From the NCBI RefSeq assembly GCF_003626645.1, contig NZ_RBAM01000004.1:558001-622000 (forward strand): a stretch of 64,000 bases of DNA. Reading direction: 5' to 3'. The position numbers were made by a program, and so were the translations under genes. The notes beneath the pieces are model-generated. The model saw only the letters and a program-made list of their open reading frames with translations. It did not search any database and had not been told where the DNA came from. Every line of letters begins with the position of its first letter. The stretch's first letter is position 1. Positions 16,082 to 24,729 of this stretch are shown here, in pieces. Origin of the DNA: Streptomyces klenkii (GTDB lineage: Bacteria; Actinomycetota; Actinomycetes; Streptomycetales; Streptomycetaceae).

Positions 16082-17281
16082 TCAGGAAACGGGATCGAGC
16101 AGTGCGTCGAATGCGGCCGGGAGCCGCCGCCAGGCGCCGGGCCCGCCCGCGTATTCGGCGTCGGTGAGCAGGCAGGACGCCAGCAGCTCGCGCAGCCCGG
16201 CGCCGTCGAGCCCGGGGGAGGTGAAGGTGAGGTGCTGGAGGCGGTCGCCGTGCTCGGGGTCCCAGTCGAGGGAGGCGGCCACGCGCCGGTCCGGCGGCGC
16301 CATGTCCCAGGCGGCGTCCGGCAGTGCGGCGAGCCACGGCCCGGCGCTCTCGACGCACAGCGCACCGCCCGCGGCGTCCCACGCGAGCAGCGTGTCCGGC
16401 CGGTCGGCGAGCCAGAACCGGCCGCGGCTGCGCGCGGCGGCGCAGCACAGGTCCTCCAGCGCGGCGTACAAGCGGCCCGGGTGGAAGGGGCGGCGGGCGC
16501 GCCACACGAGCGTGGTGACGCCGTCCGTGTCGGCTTCCTGCGGCAGCAGCGCGCAGGCGGGGTGCTGGCGGGCCGCGGCGGCCTCCACGTCGAAGCCGGC
16601 GACCGCGGCGGCCGCGAGCTCGACGGAGTCGGCGGGGATGCGGCGTGCGGTGGGGGCGAGTTGGGCGAGGAGGGCGTGGTCGGCGGCGTCGGCGGGGGCG
16701 ACGGGCTCGCCGAAGGCGGTGCGCCTGTCGTCTTCTTCGGCCGTCGTTTCCGCCAGTGCCAGCACCGTCGGGTACTCCAGCTGCCGGGCGAAGGTGTCGG
16801 CCACGGTGCGCTGGTCGCCGGCCGCGGCGGCCAGCCCGGCCTCGGCGAGGTCGTCGCCGCAGCCGAGGGCGGGCAGGACGAGGGCGGGGTCGACGGCGGT
16901 GATCACGCCGGTGAGGCGCAGGTCCTCGCCCGCGTGGGCGGCCACGACCTCGGCCATGGCCTTGGGTTCGACGGAGTCCCACAGTTCGACGACGGCGAGC
17001 CGGCAGGTGCCGGCCGCGGCGAGCCGCTCCAGCTCGGGCATGAGGTCCTCGCGCAGGGCGCAGCAGGCGCAGTCGTTGGCGAGCGGGGCCTCTCCCTCGT
17101 CGAGGACGCCGGTGCGGTCCCGTACGGTCCGGCGGACCGTTCCGGTGGCGGCGGTGGCCAGGTCGTGGTGGAGGGCGACGCTGCCGGGGACGGTGCCGAG
17201 GAGGTGCTCGACCGCGGCCCGGCGGGCGTCCGCGTGCAGACCGCCCACCAGGGCTACGGACAGGGGGTGCGGCGCGGTCAC
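16082..17281 (-). CDS. CobW/G3E-family protein with degenerate Walker A motif
   Basis: A 399-residue member of the COG0523/CobW family. Cys71-Ala-Cys-Cys74 ([10 protein letters not shown]) is the conserved CxCC metal motif, [13 protein letters not shown] the switch/Walker B region and [15 protein letters not shown] the following strand. The C-terminal CobW_C domain ends [13 protein letters not shown] and later [16 protein letters not shown]. Where GxxGxGKT is expected, residues 11-22 read [12 protein letters not shown], with no Lys-Ser/Thr, so GTP binding is doubtful. The GTG at 17281 overlaps the L31 stop by GTGA. Family and context suggest a zinc-metallochaperone role. Confidence 0.88.
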   Translation of the reverse strand: MTAPHPLSVALVGGLHADARRAAVEHLLGTVPGSVALHHDLATAATGTVRRTVRDRTGVLDEGEAPLANDCACCALREDLMPELERLAAAGTCRLAVVELWDSVEPKAMAEVVAAHAGEDLRLTGVITAVDPALVLPALGCGDDLAEAGLAAAAGDQRTVADTFARQLEYPTVLALAETTAEEDDRRTAFGEPVAPADAADHALLAQLAPTARRIPADSVELAAAAVAGFDVEAAAARQHPACALLPQEADTDGVTTLVWRARRPFHPGRLYAALEDLCCAAARSRGRFWLADRPDTLLAWDAAGGALCVESAGPWLAALPDAAWDMAPPDRRVAASLDWDPEHGDRLQHLTFTSPGLDGAGLRELLASCLLTDAEYAGGPGAWRRLPAAFDALLDPVS

Positions 17282-17574
17282 CGCGGGCCTCCACGCTTGC
17301 CGTTGCTGCTGCCGTTGTTGCTGTTGCCGTCGCTGCGGCCGTAACGGCGCTCGAAGCGCTCGACGCGTCCGGCCGTGTCCAGGACCCGGGCCGTACCGGT
17401 GTAGAAGGGGTGGCTCGCCGAGGAGATCTCGACGTCGATGACGGGGTACGTCCTGCCGTCCTCCCACTCGACGGTCTTCTCGCTGGTGGCGGTCGAGCGG
17501 GTGAGGAAGGCGAATCCGGCCGCGCGGTCGCGGAAGACGACGGGGCCGTAGGGCGGGTGGATTCCGGGCTTCAT
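17278..17574 (-). CDS. rpmE2: 50S ribosomal protein bL31, type B (zinc-free)
   Basis: A 98-residue type B L31 starting [16 protein letters not shown] and carrying [29 protein letters not shown]. It has no CxxC motif and an extended Asn/Ser/Gly-rich tail. The stop overlaps the CobW-like start. The type B protein displaces the zinc-containing L31 when zinc is scarce, which releases zinc. It lies 6 nt downstream of L33. Confidence 0.95.
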   Translation of the reverse strand: MKPGIHPPYGPVVFRDRAAGFAFLTRSTATSEKTVEWEDGRTYPVIDVEISSASHPFYTGTARVLDTAGRVERFERRYGRSDGNSNNGSSNGKRGGPR

Positions 17575-17580
17575 GGCGGG

Positions 17581-17745
17581 TCAGCGCTCCTCTCGGAAGG
17601 TGACGTGGCGGCGGGCGACGGGGTCGTACTTCCGCAGCTGCATGCGATCGGGGTCGTTACGGCGGTTCTTGCGGGTGACGTAGGTGAATCCGGTGCCGGC
17701 GGTGGACCGGAGCTTGATGACGGGGCGTAGCTCGTTGCGGGCCAT
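17581..17745 (-). CDS. rpmG: 50S ribosomal protein bL33, zinc-free copy
   Basis: A 54-residue L33 reading [20 protein letters not shown] onwards, with [22 protein letters not shown]. No cysteine is present, so it cannot bind zinc. The ATG at 17745 is first in the minus-strand operon, just upstream of L31 and facing the Zur-like box. The gap to the divergent L28 gene is only 50 bp. Confidence 0.93.
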   Translation of the reverse strand: MARNELRPVIKLRSTAGTGFTYVTRKNRRNDPDRMQLRKYDPVARRHVTFREER

Positions 17746-17761
17746 GGGGGCTACTATACAG

Positions 17762-17776
17762 AAATGGTTTCCATTT
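17762..17776. promoter_or_regulatory. Zur-like box in the divergent ribosomal-protein promoter
   Basis: AAATGG, spacer TTT, CCATTT form an inverted repeat in the 50-bp gap between L33 and L28. It sits inside a stretch that resembles the Streptomyces Zur consensus TGAAAATnATTTTCA (read from the minus strand, TGAAAATGGAAACCATTTC). A TACTATACA at 17752-17760 could be the -10 region. One site probably controls both operons. Confidence 0.75.
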
Positions 17777-17795
17777 TCATTAGGAGGTTCCGCGG

Positions 17796-18032
17796 ATGTC
17801 CGCGCACTGCCAGCTGACCGGCCGCAAGCCCGGCTTCGGCAACGCCATCTCGCACTCGCACCGCCGTACGTCCCGGCGCTTCGACCCCAACATCCAGACC
17901 AAGCGCTACTGGCTCCCCGGCGAGGGCCGCCACGTACGGCTGCGGCTCAGCGCGAAGGGCATCCGGACGGTCGACGCGATCGGCATCGAGGCCGCGGTCG
18001 CCCGCATCCGGGCGCGCGGCGAGAAGGTCTGA
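17796..18032 (+). CDS. rpmB: 50S ribosomal protein bL28, alternative copy
   Basis: A 78-residue L28: [32 protein letters not shown], then [28 protein letters not shown] (landmarks). Only one cysteine remains (Cys5), so the CxxC zinc site is lost. TAGGAGG lies 9 nt before the ATG. It starts the plus-strand operon with S14 and is probably Zur-regulated. Confidence 0.94.
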   Translation: MSAHCQLTGRKPGFGNAISHSHRRTSRRFDPNIQTKRYWLPGEGRHVRLRLSAKGIRTVDAIGIEAAVARIRARGEKV

Positions 18033-18054
18033 AGGGACGGAAGGTCACAGCCTG

Positions 18055-18360
18055 ATGGCGAAGAAGAGCAAGATCGCAAAGAACGAGCAGCGCCGCCTGA
18101 CAGTGGCCCGCTACGCGGCCCGGCGCGCCCTCCTCAAGGCCGTCATCCGCAACCCGCAGACCCCGGAGGAGGAACGGCAGGCCGCCGCCCGCGAACTGCA
18201 CCGCCAGCCGCGCGACGCGAGCGCCACGCGCGTCCGCAACCGCGACTCGGCGGACGGCCGCCCGCGCGGCTACTTCCGCACGTTCGGCCTGAGCCGCGTC
18301 AACCTCCGCAAGGAGGCCCACGCGGGTCACCTCCCGGGCGTACGAAAGTCGAGCTGGTAG
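18055..18360 (+). CDS. rpsN: 30S ribosomal protein uS14, zinc-free copy
   Basis: A 101-residue S14 with [24 protein letters not shown] at the start and [23 protein letters not shown] near the end, and without cysteine. The long, zinc-free form replaces the short CxxC form under zinc limitation. It follows L28 by 22 nt and was presumably co-transcribed with it. Confidence 0.95.
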   Translation: MAKKSKIAKNEQRRLTVARYAARRALLKAVIRNPQTPEEERQAAARELHRQPRDASATRVRNRDSADGRPRGYFRTFGLSRVNLRKEAHAGHLPGVRKSSW

Positions 18361-18456
18361 GAGGCAGAGGGGGAGGCGGTGCGCGGAGCCGGGGCCGGCG
18401 GGCTTGAGGGGGCCGCCGGGCCCGGTTGCTGCCGTCGACCGGATCCCGGAGCCAGG

Positions 18457-18987
18457 TCAGGCCTTGTGCCACTGCTGGTGGGCGGCTCCGCCGGCGACGC
18501 AGTCACGGACCGTGACCGAGGCGCCCTGCCACCAGTTCGCGTCCGTGATGGTCAGGCAGCGGTGGTTGAGGTCGGTGTGGATCTCGTTGCCGCTCCAGTG
18601 CCAGCCCTGCTGCTTGAGCCCGACGCAGTCGTACATCTGGACCGTGGCGCCGTTGTCGCCGTTGCCGATGGCCAGGTCGAGGCACTTGCTGCTGAGGTCG
18701 CTGCGGATCTCGCTGCCGTTCTCGGTCCAGCGTTCACTGGGGTTGCCGTTGCAGTCGTACGTCTGCACGGAGGCGCCGTTCCCCGTGTTGAAGTGGGCGA
18801 CGTTGAGGCATCTGTTGTTGAGGTTCGACATGATCTCGAACCCGGCGGCCGCGGCGGCCGGTCTGGCCCGGGGCTGCGCTTCCCGGGCGTTGTCGGCGGC
18901 TGCCGACGAGGTGGCGAAGAACGCGCCGGTCACGAGCACGAGGGCGCTCAGTGGGCGGAGCGCACGATGGATGGTTCCCGTTCCCAT
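18457..18987 (-). CDS. Secreted ricin-type beta-trefoil lectin domain protein
   Basis: A 176-residue protein. A Sec-type signal peptide (about 30 residues, LSALVLVTGAFFATSSAAA) is followed by one beta-trefoil of about 125 residues with three repeats around NNRCLNVAHFNTGNGASVQTYDC, SSKCLDLAIGNGDNGATVQMYDC and NHRCLTITDANWWQGASV, and QxW-like motifs (SERW, QGW, HQQW). It has no enzyme domain, so it is a stand-alone carbohydrate-binding module. GAGAGGAAC lies upstream of the ATG at 18987. The lectin target is unknown; six cysteines could form disulphides. Confidence 0.9.
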   Translation of the reverse strand: MGTGTIHRALRPLSALVLVTGAFFATSSAAADNAREAQPRARPAAAAAGFEIMSNLNNRCLNVAHFNTGNGASVQTYDCNGNPSERWTENGSEIRSDLSSKCLDLAIGNGDNGATVQMYDCVGLKQQGWHWSGNEIHTDLNHRCLTITDANWWQGASVTVRDCVAGGAAHQQWHKA

Positions 18988-19195
18988 GGCTGTTCCTCTC
19001 GGATGCAGCCGGCTCCTCGGACGGAGCCGGTTCCGGTGGTGCGCGCGAGGACGTGAGGACGTGGGGCGCGCATGAGGATGCCCGGGAAGGGGTGAAGGGG
19101 GAAGGCCCGCGGCACGGCGGGCCTTCGGAACCCGGCTCCGCCGGCCGCCGCCCACCGGTCGGTGGTGGGCAGCGGCCGGAACGGAGCGCGCGGGC

Positions 19196-19693
19196 TTACA
19201 GCTGGCCGGACTCGGCGATGGTGATCTTCGCGGCGGTCTTGCCGCTCTGGGAGCCGAGCGACTCGATCTTCTTGACGAGCTGCATGCTCGCCTCGTCGGC
19301 GACCTCGCCGAAGACGACGTGCTTGCCGTCCAGCCAGCCCGTCACGATGGTCGTCACGAAGAACTGGGAGCCGTTGGTGTTCGGCCCCGCGTTGGCCATC
19401 GACAGCAGGCCCGGGCGGTCGTGCTTGAGCTTGAAGTTCTCGTCGGCGAACTTCTCGCCGTAGATGCTCTTGCCGCCCGTGCCGTTGCCGGCGGTGAAGT
19501 CGCCGCCCTGGAGCATGAAGTCCGGGATGACGCGGTGGAAGGAGGAGCCGGCGTAGCCGAAGCCCTTCTCGCCGGTGCAGAGGGCGCGGAAGTTCTCCGC
19601 GGTCTTCGGGACGACGTCCTCGAAGAGGTTGAAGGTGATGCGCCCGGCGGGCTCGTCGTTGATGGTGATGTCGAAGTAAACCTTGGTCGTCAT
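19196..19693 (-). CDS. Peptidyl-prolyl cis-trans isomerase, cyclophilin type
   Basis: A 165-residue cytosolic cyclophilin. The active-site block is [25 protein letters not shown] (Arg and Phe of FHR..F), with [18 protein letters not shown] and the Trp/His of [11 protein letters not shown]. The ATG at 19693 starts [17 protein letters not shown], as in Streptomyces cyclophilin A. It is monocistronic, facing the USP gene. Residues for cyclosporin binding and catalysis look intact. Confidence 0.95.
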   Translation of the reverse strand: MTTKVYFDITINDEPAGRITFNLFEDVVPKTAENFRALCTGEKGFGYAGSSFHRVIPDFMLQGGDFTAGNGTGGKSIYGEKFADENFKLKHDRPGLLSMANAGPNTNGSQFFVTTIVTGWLDGKHVVFGEVADEASMQLVKKIESLGSQSGKTAAKITIAESGQL

Positions 19694-19792
19694 GCCCTCA
19701 TCCTGACACTTCGCCCCGCGTAGTCGCTGCTCAGGCACCCCGAACGGACCTATAGAGGTGAGCTGCGGCACAGCCGGTGCCATGGTGATGTT

Positions 19793-20674
19793 GTGACGAC
19801 GACGATGCAGCCGCCCCTGGTCGTGGGCGTCGACGGGTCCCCGGGCAGCATGCAGGCCCTGGACTGGGCCGTGGACGCCGCCGGCCGCCACGGCGTGCGG
19901 CTGCGCATCGTCTACGCCTCCCGCTGGGAGCGCTACGAGACCCGCCTGCCGTCCGGCGACGAGCCCTCCCCGGAGGCGGTCGCCGAGGAGCGCGTCATCG
20001 CCGTGGCCGAGCTGCGCGCCCGGAAGCGCGACCCGGGCCTCGTGGCCGAGGCGGACGTGCTCCCGGAGGAGCCGCTGAACGCCCTGCTGGACGAGTCCCG
20101 CCGGGCCGTCGCGCTCGTCACCGGCCCGTCGGGCCGCGGCACGCTGACCGGCCTGCTCCTCGGCTCGGTCAGCCTCTCGGTCGCGGCCCGCGCCCACTGC
20201 CCGGTGGTCGTCGTACGGGGCGGCGAGCGGAACGTCCGCGGCGAGTACGGCCGGATCGTCGTCGGCGTCGGCGACCCCGAGGAGGCCCCGGCGGCCCTCC
20301 GCTTCGCCCTCCGCGAGGCCGCCGCGCGCGGCTGCGGCGTCGAGGCCGTACGGGCCTGGCGGCATCCCGCCCACCAGTCGGCGGACCACTACCCGCTGCC
20401 CAGCGACGACGCCATCGCGCACGAGGAGCTCGCCGGGCGCGAGCTGACCGAGGCCCTGCGCGAGCCGCAGCGCGCGTACCCGGACGTCACCGTGCACAGC
20501 ACCGTCTACGAGGGGCACGCCCGCAAGGCGCTCATCGACGCGTCGGGGACGGCGGACCTGCTGGTCGTCGGCTCCGTACGCCGCCGCCGCGGCTTCGGCC
20601 TCCAGCTCGGCCGCGTCAGCCACACGGCGCTGCACCACGCGGCGTGCCCGGTGGCGGTGGCACCGCAGGAGTGA
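19793..20674 (+). CDS. Tandem universal stress protein
   Basis: A 293-residue protein with two Usp domains (about 1-145 and 150-290). The first has [19 protein letters not shown] and ends [28 protein letters not shown], the Gx2Gx9G(S/T) ATP-binding motif. The second domain begins [12 protein letters not shown] and ends [24 protein letters not shown], with a weaker motif. The GTG at 19793 is the best start. Tandem USPs occur in actinobacterial dormancy/hypoxia regulons; a control element is not evident here. Confidence 0.92.
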   Translation: MTTTMQPPLVVGVDGSPGSMQALDWAVDAAGRHGVRLRIVYASRWERYETRLPSGDEPSPEAVAEERVIAVAELRARKRDPGLVAEADVLPEEPLNALLDESRRAVALVTGPSGRGTLTGLLLGSVSLSVAARAHCPVVVVRGGERNVRGEYGRIVVGVGDPEEAPAALRFALREAAARGCGVEAVRAWRHPAHQSADHYPLPSDDAIAHEELAGRELTEALREPQRAYPDVTVHSTVYEGHARKALIDASGTADLLVVGSVRRRRGFGLQLGRVSHTALHHAACPVAVAPQE

Positions 20675-20702
20675 CTCGCCGGTGCACTTCCGGCAGCCGC
20701 GC

Positions 20703-22361
20703 TCAGATTCCGCCCGGAACGAAGCCGCCGCCCGCGCCCGCCTGCTTCGCGCCGGCGGCCCTGTTCACGACGGCGTCGCGATAGTGCTCCGCCGCAGTGC
20801 CCGAGCCGTTGTACGCCTTGATGGCATCGGGCCAGCTCATCCCTGACCGGTGCTTCTTGAAGAGCCAGAACACGGCGATGTGGATCCAGAAGTCGTAGTC
20901 CTCGTTGCGCGGGGTGCCGCCGGCGGCAGGGGCGAAGAAGGCGGCGATCGCATCGGCGAATCCGGTGGAGGCACCCGCGGCCTTGTACCCCCAGATGAAC
21001 GGTTCCCAGTTCTGCCTGGACAGCCCTTGCAGGGTCGCCAGCCGGGTGTTTTCGGCCGCGGTTCTGTTCGTCTTCCCGGTCAGTTGGACGAGCTCGCGTT
21101 GTGCGGCGGCCAGGTCCGTGCGCAGCCCGCCGAGCGAGAAGCTGGCGACCACGGCGGGATGTTCGGCCTCCAAGAGGGTGAGCAGTGCCAGACCGGAGGA
21201 GTCGATGACCTGGGCCAGGTTGAAGCGGGTCTTCGTCGGATGGCTCGGGGGTACTTCGAGGTGGACTCCTGCTGTGCCGAGCTGGGTCTCCTGAAAGAAC
21301 ATCGACTTGACCAGATTGGGGTCGAGCGCATCCCGGCCCGTGAGCCCGTGCGCTGCGTTCGCCGCGTCGACCTCTTCCTTGATCTTCTTGTCGAAGCGGT
21401 TGAACATCGTCTCCTGAATGAGTCTGCGGTTGAGTACCTTGCGCCGCTTGGCGAGCATGTCCTCACGGCGCAGGCGCTCCTTCTCGAACGTCTCCACAGC
21501 CTTGGGGGTCTTGAACTGCCCCTTCTTCGCCTCCCAGTCCGCGAGTTCGGTCTCGCTCTTCTCCACCGTGGCCGCCTGGGCCGCTACGCCGCTGCTGTAG
21601 GGGTCCATCCCGGGGACCGCCGTCCGGCTCGGCGCGAGGAGTCGCTTGGGAACGTCGAAAGCGCCCGGTACTCCCGCGGCAGTGGCCACGACTGTCTCCG
21701 TGAGGTTGAACCAGGTGACCACCGTCACTGCGGTCCCCGCGGGCAGCGGCACCCCGTTGGCGGAGAAGGCCTGGGTGAGCTGGAAACGCCGTCCGGCCAT
21801 CTCGGCGGACACGTCCTCCGGCGTGATGGCCCGCTGGATCGCGAGCCCTTGCCGGGTCAAGGAGGCGACGGCATCGGCACGGCCGTCGCCGGGGGCGGCT
21901 GATCGTGAGTAGCCGGGGTGCGTGACCGCTTCCGCGGCGCGCTCGGCCGCCCGCTCGCCGGTGTCATCCGCCCTGCTCACCTCCAAGGCCGGCAGGGACG
22001 TGGCGGTCTGCGCGCCCTGCTGGATCACATGTGCGAGCTCGTGCGCCAGCAGCCGGCGGCCGGCGTCGGTGCCCGGCTGGTACCGGCCGGGGGCGAACAC
22101 GATGTCCCTGCCGAACGTGTACGCCGAGGCGTCCAGGGTCACGGCTGATTCCGCCTCTTCCTGCCGGCTGTGAACCCTTACCCGGCTGAAGTCGTAGCGG
22201 AAGCGCGACTCGAACAGCTGTCGGGTGTTGCTGTCGAGGGCTTGGCCCGATGAGCCGCGGGGCCTGCCCCGGGACCTCAGGGAAGCTCGTGCGGTGGCCC
22301 GTCGCTCCTGTGTCGCCGGGGTGCTCCGGTGCGGTGCCGGTCCGAAAGTTCTGCTGCTCAT
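20703..22361 (-). CDS. eCIS core (DUF4157) protein with a possible transglycosylase-like C-terminus
   Basis: A 552-residue protein. Residues 44-118 are the DUF4157 core: [31 protein letters not shown] and [13 protein letters not shown], with HExxH at 107-111. A charged coiled-coil-like stretch is at 262-335. Residues 345-535 show [12 protein letters not shown] (candidate Glu358) and, near the end, [20 protein letters not shown], reminiscent of lytic transglycosylase ends. The ATG at 22361 follows AGGGA by 6 nt. There is no signal peptide. DUF4157 proteins are often cargo or effectors of contractile injection systems, but no eCIS genes are in this window. The enzyme assignment is inference. 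Confidence 0.8.
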   Translation of the reverse strand: MSSRTFGPAPHRSTPATQERRATARASLRSRGRPRGSSGQALDSNTRQLFESRFRYDFSRVRVHSRQEEAESAVTLDASAYTFGRDIVFAPGRYQPGTDAGRRLLAHELAHVIQQGAQTATSLPALEVSRADDTGERAAERAAEAVTHPGYSRSAAPGDGRADAVASLTRQGLAIQRAITPEDVSAEMAGRRFQLTQAFSANGVPLPAGTAVTVVTWFNLTETVVATAAGVPGAFDVPKRLLAPSRTAVPGMDPYSSGVAAQAATVEKSETELADWEAKKGQFKTPKAVETFEKERLRREDMLAKRRKVLNRRLIQETMFNRFDKKIKEEVDAANAAHGLTGRDALDPNLVKSMFFQETQLGTAGVHLEVPPSHPTKTRFNLAQVIDSSGLALLTLLEAEHPAVVASFSLGGLRTDLAAAQRELVQLTGKTNRTAAENTRLATLQGLSRQNWEPFIWGYKAAGASTGFADAIAAFFAPAAGGTPRNEDYDFWIHIAVFWLFKKHRSGMSWPDAIKAYNGSGTAAEHYRDAVVNRAAGAKQAGAGGGFVPGGI

Positions 22362-22513
22362 GCGGCTTCCCTGGGGGCGGGATGCGCCAGTGCATCCGGT
22401 GGAGGTGTGACTCCCGGTCCCAGCATGGCATTGCGCGTGGTGTGCGGCACTCGGCCGGTTCCAGCCGGGGCAGGGGTGCTTCCGGCTGAGGGCCGACTGC
22501 TTCCGGCTTCGGC

Positions 22514-22527
22514 TTGAACGTGTTCAA
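22514..22527. promoter_or_regulatory. TTGAAC-GT-GTTCAA inverted repeat (distal site)
   Basis: Six-bp perfect arms with a 2-bp centre. A reverse-orientation copy is at 22560-22573; the centres are 46 bp apart. Both lie between the eCIS-core gene and the membrane protein gene. Confidence 0.75.
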
Positions 22528-22559
22528 AAACAGGTCTACAGTCACGGGCACCAAAGCTT

Positions 22560-22573
22560 TTGAACACGTTCAA
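22560..22573. promoter_or_regulatory. TTGAAC-AC-GTTCAA inverted repeat (proximal site)
   Basis: The proximal copy ends 15 bp upstream of the GTG at 22589. Two such sites suggest cooperative binding by a dimeric repressor, possibly the TetR protein encoded last in this cluster (23958). Confidence 0.75.
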
Positions 22574-22588
22574 GAAGGGGTGGGGAAC

Positions 22589-23026
22589 GTGGATCTCACC
22601 GTTGTCTCGTACGCCGTCTACCTGGTGATCAGCCTCGGCCTCACGGTCTGGGTCGCGCGCACGCTCAGCCGCAACGGCCGCGTCTTCCTCGCCGACGTCC
22701 TGCACGGCAACGAGAAGCTCGCGGACGCCGTGAACCACCTGCTGGTGGTCGGCTTCTACCTGGTGAACCTCGGCTTCATCGCCCTCTACCTGAGGGACGA
22801 CACCACGGTCGCCGACGCCCGCGGCGTCTTCGAGGTGCTGTCGCGCAACCTCGGCGTCGTCCTCCTCGTGCTCGGCGCGATGCACCTCGGCAACGTCTAC
22901 GTCCTGAACCGGTTCCGCCGCCGCGGCCTGATGGACCGGGAGCAGGTCCCGCCGGTCGCGCCGCAGGGTTACGCGGGGCAGCAGGGCCCGTGGACCGCGC
23001 CGGCTTCGCCGGCCGGCGGGCGCTGA
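22589..23026 (+). CDS. Small integral membrane protein, unknown family
   Basis: A 145-residue protein with about three or four hydrophobic helices (VVSYAVYLVISLGLTVWVA; LLVVGFYLVNLGFIALYL; NLGVVLLVLGAMHLGNVYVL) and a Pro/Gln-rich polar tail. The GTG at 22589 has GGGG/GGGGAA upstream and lies within an otherwise open frame. It is first in a four-gene cluster (membrane protein, DCC thiol protein, secreted protein, TetR) under two operator-like repeats. Function is unknown; context suggests an envelope or redox role. Confidence 0.75.
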   Translation: MDLTVVSYAVYLVISLGLTVWVARTLSRNGRVFLADVLHGNEKLADAVNHLLVVGFYLVNLGFIALYLRDDTTVADARGVFEVLSRNLGVVLLVLGAMHLGNVYVLNRFRRRGLMDREQVPPVAPQGYAGQQGPWTAPASPAGGR

Positions 23027-23031
23027 GCCCG

Positions 23032-23544
23032 ATGGCCACCGCCACCGCCGTAGCCGACGACCGGGGCGCCGCCGCTCTCCGGAGCGCCCCGGTCCGCCGG
23101 TTCACCGTCCTCTACGACGCGCAGTGCGCCCTCTGCGTCTTCGTCCGCAACTGGCTGGCGAAGCAGCGGCAGCTCGTGCCGCTCGACCTCGTACCGGTCG
23201 GGTCGGCCGAGGCCCGGCGCCGCTTCCCCGAGCTCGACCACGCCGCCGCGTACGAGGAGATCACCGTCGTCGGCGACGGCGGGCAGGTCTACCGGGGCGC
23301 CTCCGCCTGGGTCGTCTGCCTGTGGGCGCTCTCCGCGTACCGCCCGCTCGCCCACAGGATCAGCACCCCGTCCGGCCTCCGCTTCGCGCGCGGGGCGGTG
23401 CTGGCCGCGGCCAAGTACCGGGGTACGCGGTGGCAGGCGCCCGCGCCCGGGGCGAGCGGCTGGGTGTACCAGCCGGTCGGCGGCTGGACGTACGTCTCTC
23501 CTCCGGTGTGCGACGGAGGGGGCTGCGATGCTCAGGATGCGTAG
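23032..23544 (+). CDS. DCC1/DUF393 thiol-disulphide oxidoreductase-like protein
   Basis: A 170-residue protein of the DCC family. The VLYDAQCALCVFVRNWL motif has D-x-x-C-x-x-C with Cys32 and Cys35. LVPLDLVPVGSAEARRRFPEL and YRGASAWVVCLWALSAYR follow. Starting at the ATG 23032 is preferred; a longer frame from 22990 exists but overlaps the preceding gene. Cys-pair spacing is family-typical; the redox partner is unknown. The stop lies 17 bp inside the next gene. Confidence 0.85.
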   Translation: MATATAVADDRGAAALRSAPVRRFTVLYDAQCALCVFVRNWLAKQRQLVPLDLVPVGSAEARRRFPELDHAAAYEEITVVGDGGQVYRGASAWVVCLWALSAYRPLAHRISTPSGLRFARGAVLAAAKYRGTRWQAPAPGASGWVYQPVGGWTYVSPPVCDGGGCDAQDA

Positions 23545-23947
23545 CGTCGTCGGCCTCGCCGCCTTCGGCGCCGTGGCCGCGCTGGCCGCCCTGGTCGTCC
23601 TCCTCAGCCCGCCCGCCGGCTCGGCGGAGCGCGCGGACGTGATCGGCTCGTGGCGCAGCCGCGAGGGAGCCGAACTGACCCTGCGCGAGGACGGCACGCT
23701 CACCGCCGCCCGCCTCCCCACCTCCTTCGCGGAGGACGACGACGAGCGGGCCACCGCCTGGTTCACCGGCAGCGGCACCTGGTCCCTGAAGAGCAAACCC
23801 AAGCTCGGCCACCAGCGGATCCGGATCGAGAACGAGGCCGGGGAGACGTACGAGGTGTCGATCGCGGGCGAGCGCGCCCGCGACGGCCTGTTCATCAAGC
23901 CGTCCGGGGACACGGCCACCCAGTTCCGCTTCAAGAAGACCCTTTAG
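23528..23947 (+). CDS. Conserved exported or anchored protein
   Basis: A 139-residue protein with an N-terminal hydrophobic signal/anchor (MLRMRSVVGLAAFGAVAALAALVVLL) and a beta-rich exterior part: VIGSWRSREGAELTLREDGTLTAARLP, then GSGTWSLKSKPKLGHQRIRIENE and TATQFRFKKTL. It overlaps the DCC gene by 17 bp, so the genes are coupled. The pattern resembles small lipocalin/META-like extracytoplasmic domains but no motif is decisive. No lipobox cysteine is seen. Confidence 0.8.
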   Translation: MLRMRSVVGLAAFGAVAALAALVVLLSPPAGSAERADVIGSWRSREGAELTLREDGTLTAARLPTSFAEDDDERATAWFTGSGTWSLKSKPKLGHQRIRIENEAGETYEVSIAGERARDGLFIKPSGDTATQFRFKKTL

Positions 23948-23950
23948 GCT
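23945..23950 (+). promoter_or_regulatory. Probable -10 of the TetR gene (leaderless)
   Basis: TAGGCT ends 7 nt before the GTG at 23958, with no ribosome site. The TetR gene may therefore have its own leaderless promoter in addition to operon transcription. Confidence 0.5.
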
Positions 23951-23957
23951 CTCCACC

Positions 23958-24671
23958 GTGCCAGCAGCAGAGAACGAGCCCCGGCCTGCGAAGAGCGAGC
24001 AGACTCGCACCCTGATCCTGGAGACCGCGCTGCGGCTCTTCCAGGAGCGCGGCTACGACAAGACCACCATGCGGGCCATCGCCCAGGAGGCCGGGGTCTC
24101 CGTCGGCAACGCGTACTACTACTTCGCCGGCAAGGAACACCTGATCCAGGGGTTCTACGACCGGATCGCCGCCGAGCACCAGGCGGCGGCCCGCGCGGTG
24201 CTGGACCGGGAGACCGACCTGGAGGCGCGGCTCGCCGGCGTGCTGCAAGCCTGGCTGGACGTGGCCGCGCCGTACCACGAGTTCGCGGCCCAGTTCTTCA
24301 AGAACGCCGCAGACCCGGACTCCCCGCTCAGCCCGTTCTCCGCCGAGTCCGAGCACGCGCGGGAAGCGGCCATCGACGTCCACCGCGAGGTGCTCGCCGG
24401 CGCCAAGGCCAAGGTCCCGGCCGAGCTGCGCGAGGTCCTCCCCGAGCTGATGTGGCTCTCCCAGATGGGCCTCGTCCTCTACTGGGTCTTCGACCGCTCG
24501 CCCGACCGCGAACGCACCCGCCGCCTCGCCGGCCGCGGCGCCCGCCTGACCACCCGCGGCATCTCCCTGGCCCGCTTCCGGGTCCTCCGCCCGCTCGTCC
24601 TCGAAATCCACGAACTGTTCACGGACTTCCTGCCGGGCATGGCACAGACGGCGGTCGCGCGGAAGTCCTGA
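23958..24671 (+). CDS. TetR-family regulator
   Basis: A 237-residue TetR protein. The HTH spans about residues 16-60 (TRTLILETALRLFQERGYDKTTMRAIAQEAGVSVGNAYYYF as landmarks) followed by a helical ligand domain with AAPYHEFAAQFFKNA and LWLSQMGLVLYWVFDRS. The GTG at 23958 is 10 nt after the previous stop. It probably represses the cluster starting at 22589 through the TTGAAC sites; the ligand is unknown. The 3' end carries a tandem repeat. Confidence 0.92.
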   Translation: MPAAENEPRPAKSEQTRTLILETALRLFQERGYDKTTMRAIAQEAGVSVGNAYYYFAGKEHLIQGFYDRIAAEHQAAARAVLDRETDLEARLAGVLQAWLDVAAPYHEFAAQFFKNAADPDSPLSPFSAESEHAREAAIDVHREVLAGAKAKVPAELREVLPELMWLSQMGLVLYWVFDRSPDRERTRRLAGRGARLTTRGISLARFRVLRPLVLEIHELFTDFLPGMAQTAVARKS

Positions 24672-24699
24672 CGGGAGTCCTGACGGGAGTCCTGAGGGG
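24664..24699. repeat. Three tandem 12-bp repeats over a TetR stop codon
   Basis: AGTCCTGACGGG occurs twice exactly and a third time with one change (AGTCCTGAGGGG). The first unit contains the TGA of the TetR gene (24669-24671); the copies reproduce the same stop context. Confidence 0.85.
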
Positions 24700-24729
24700 C
24701 GGCGGCGGTTCGTCTCGTATCAGGTCGGT

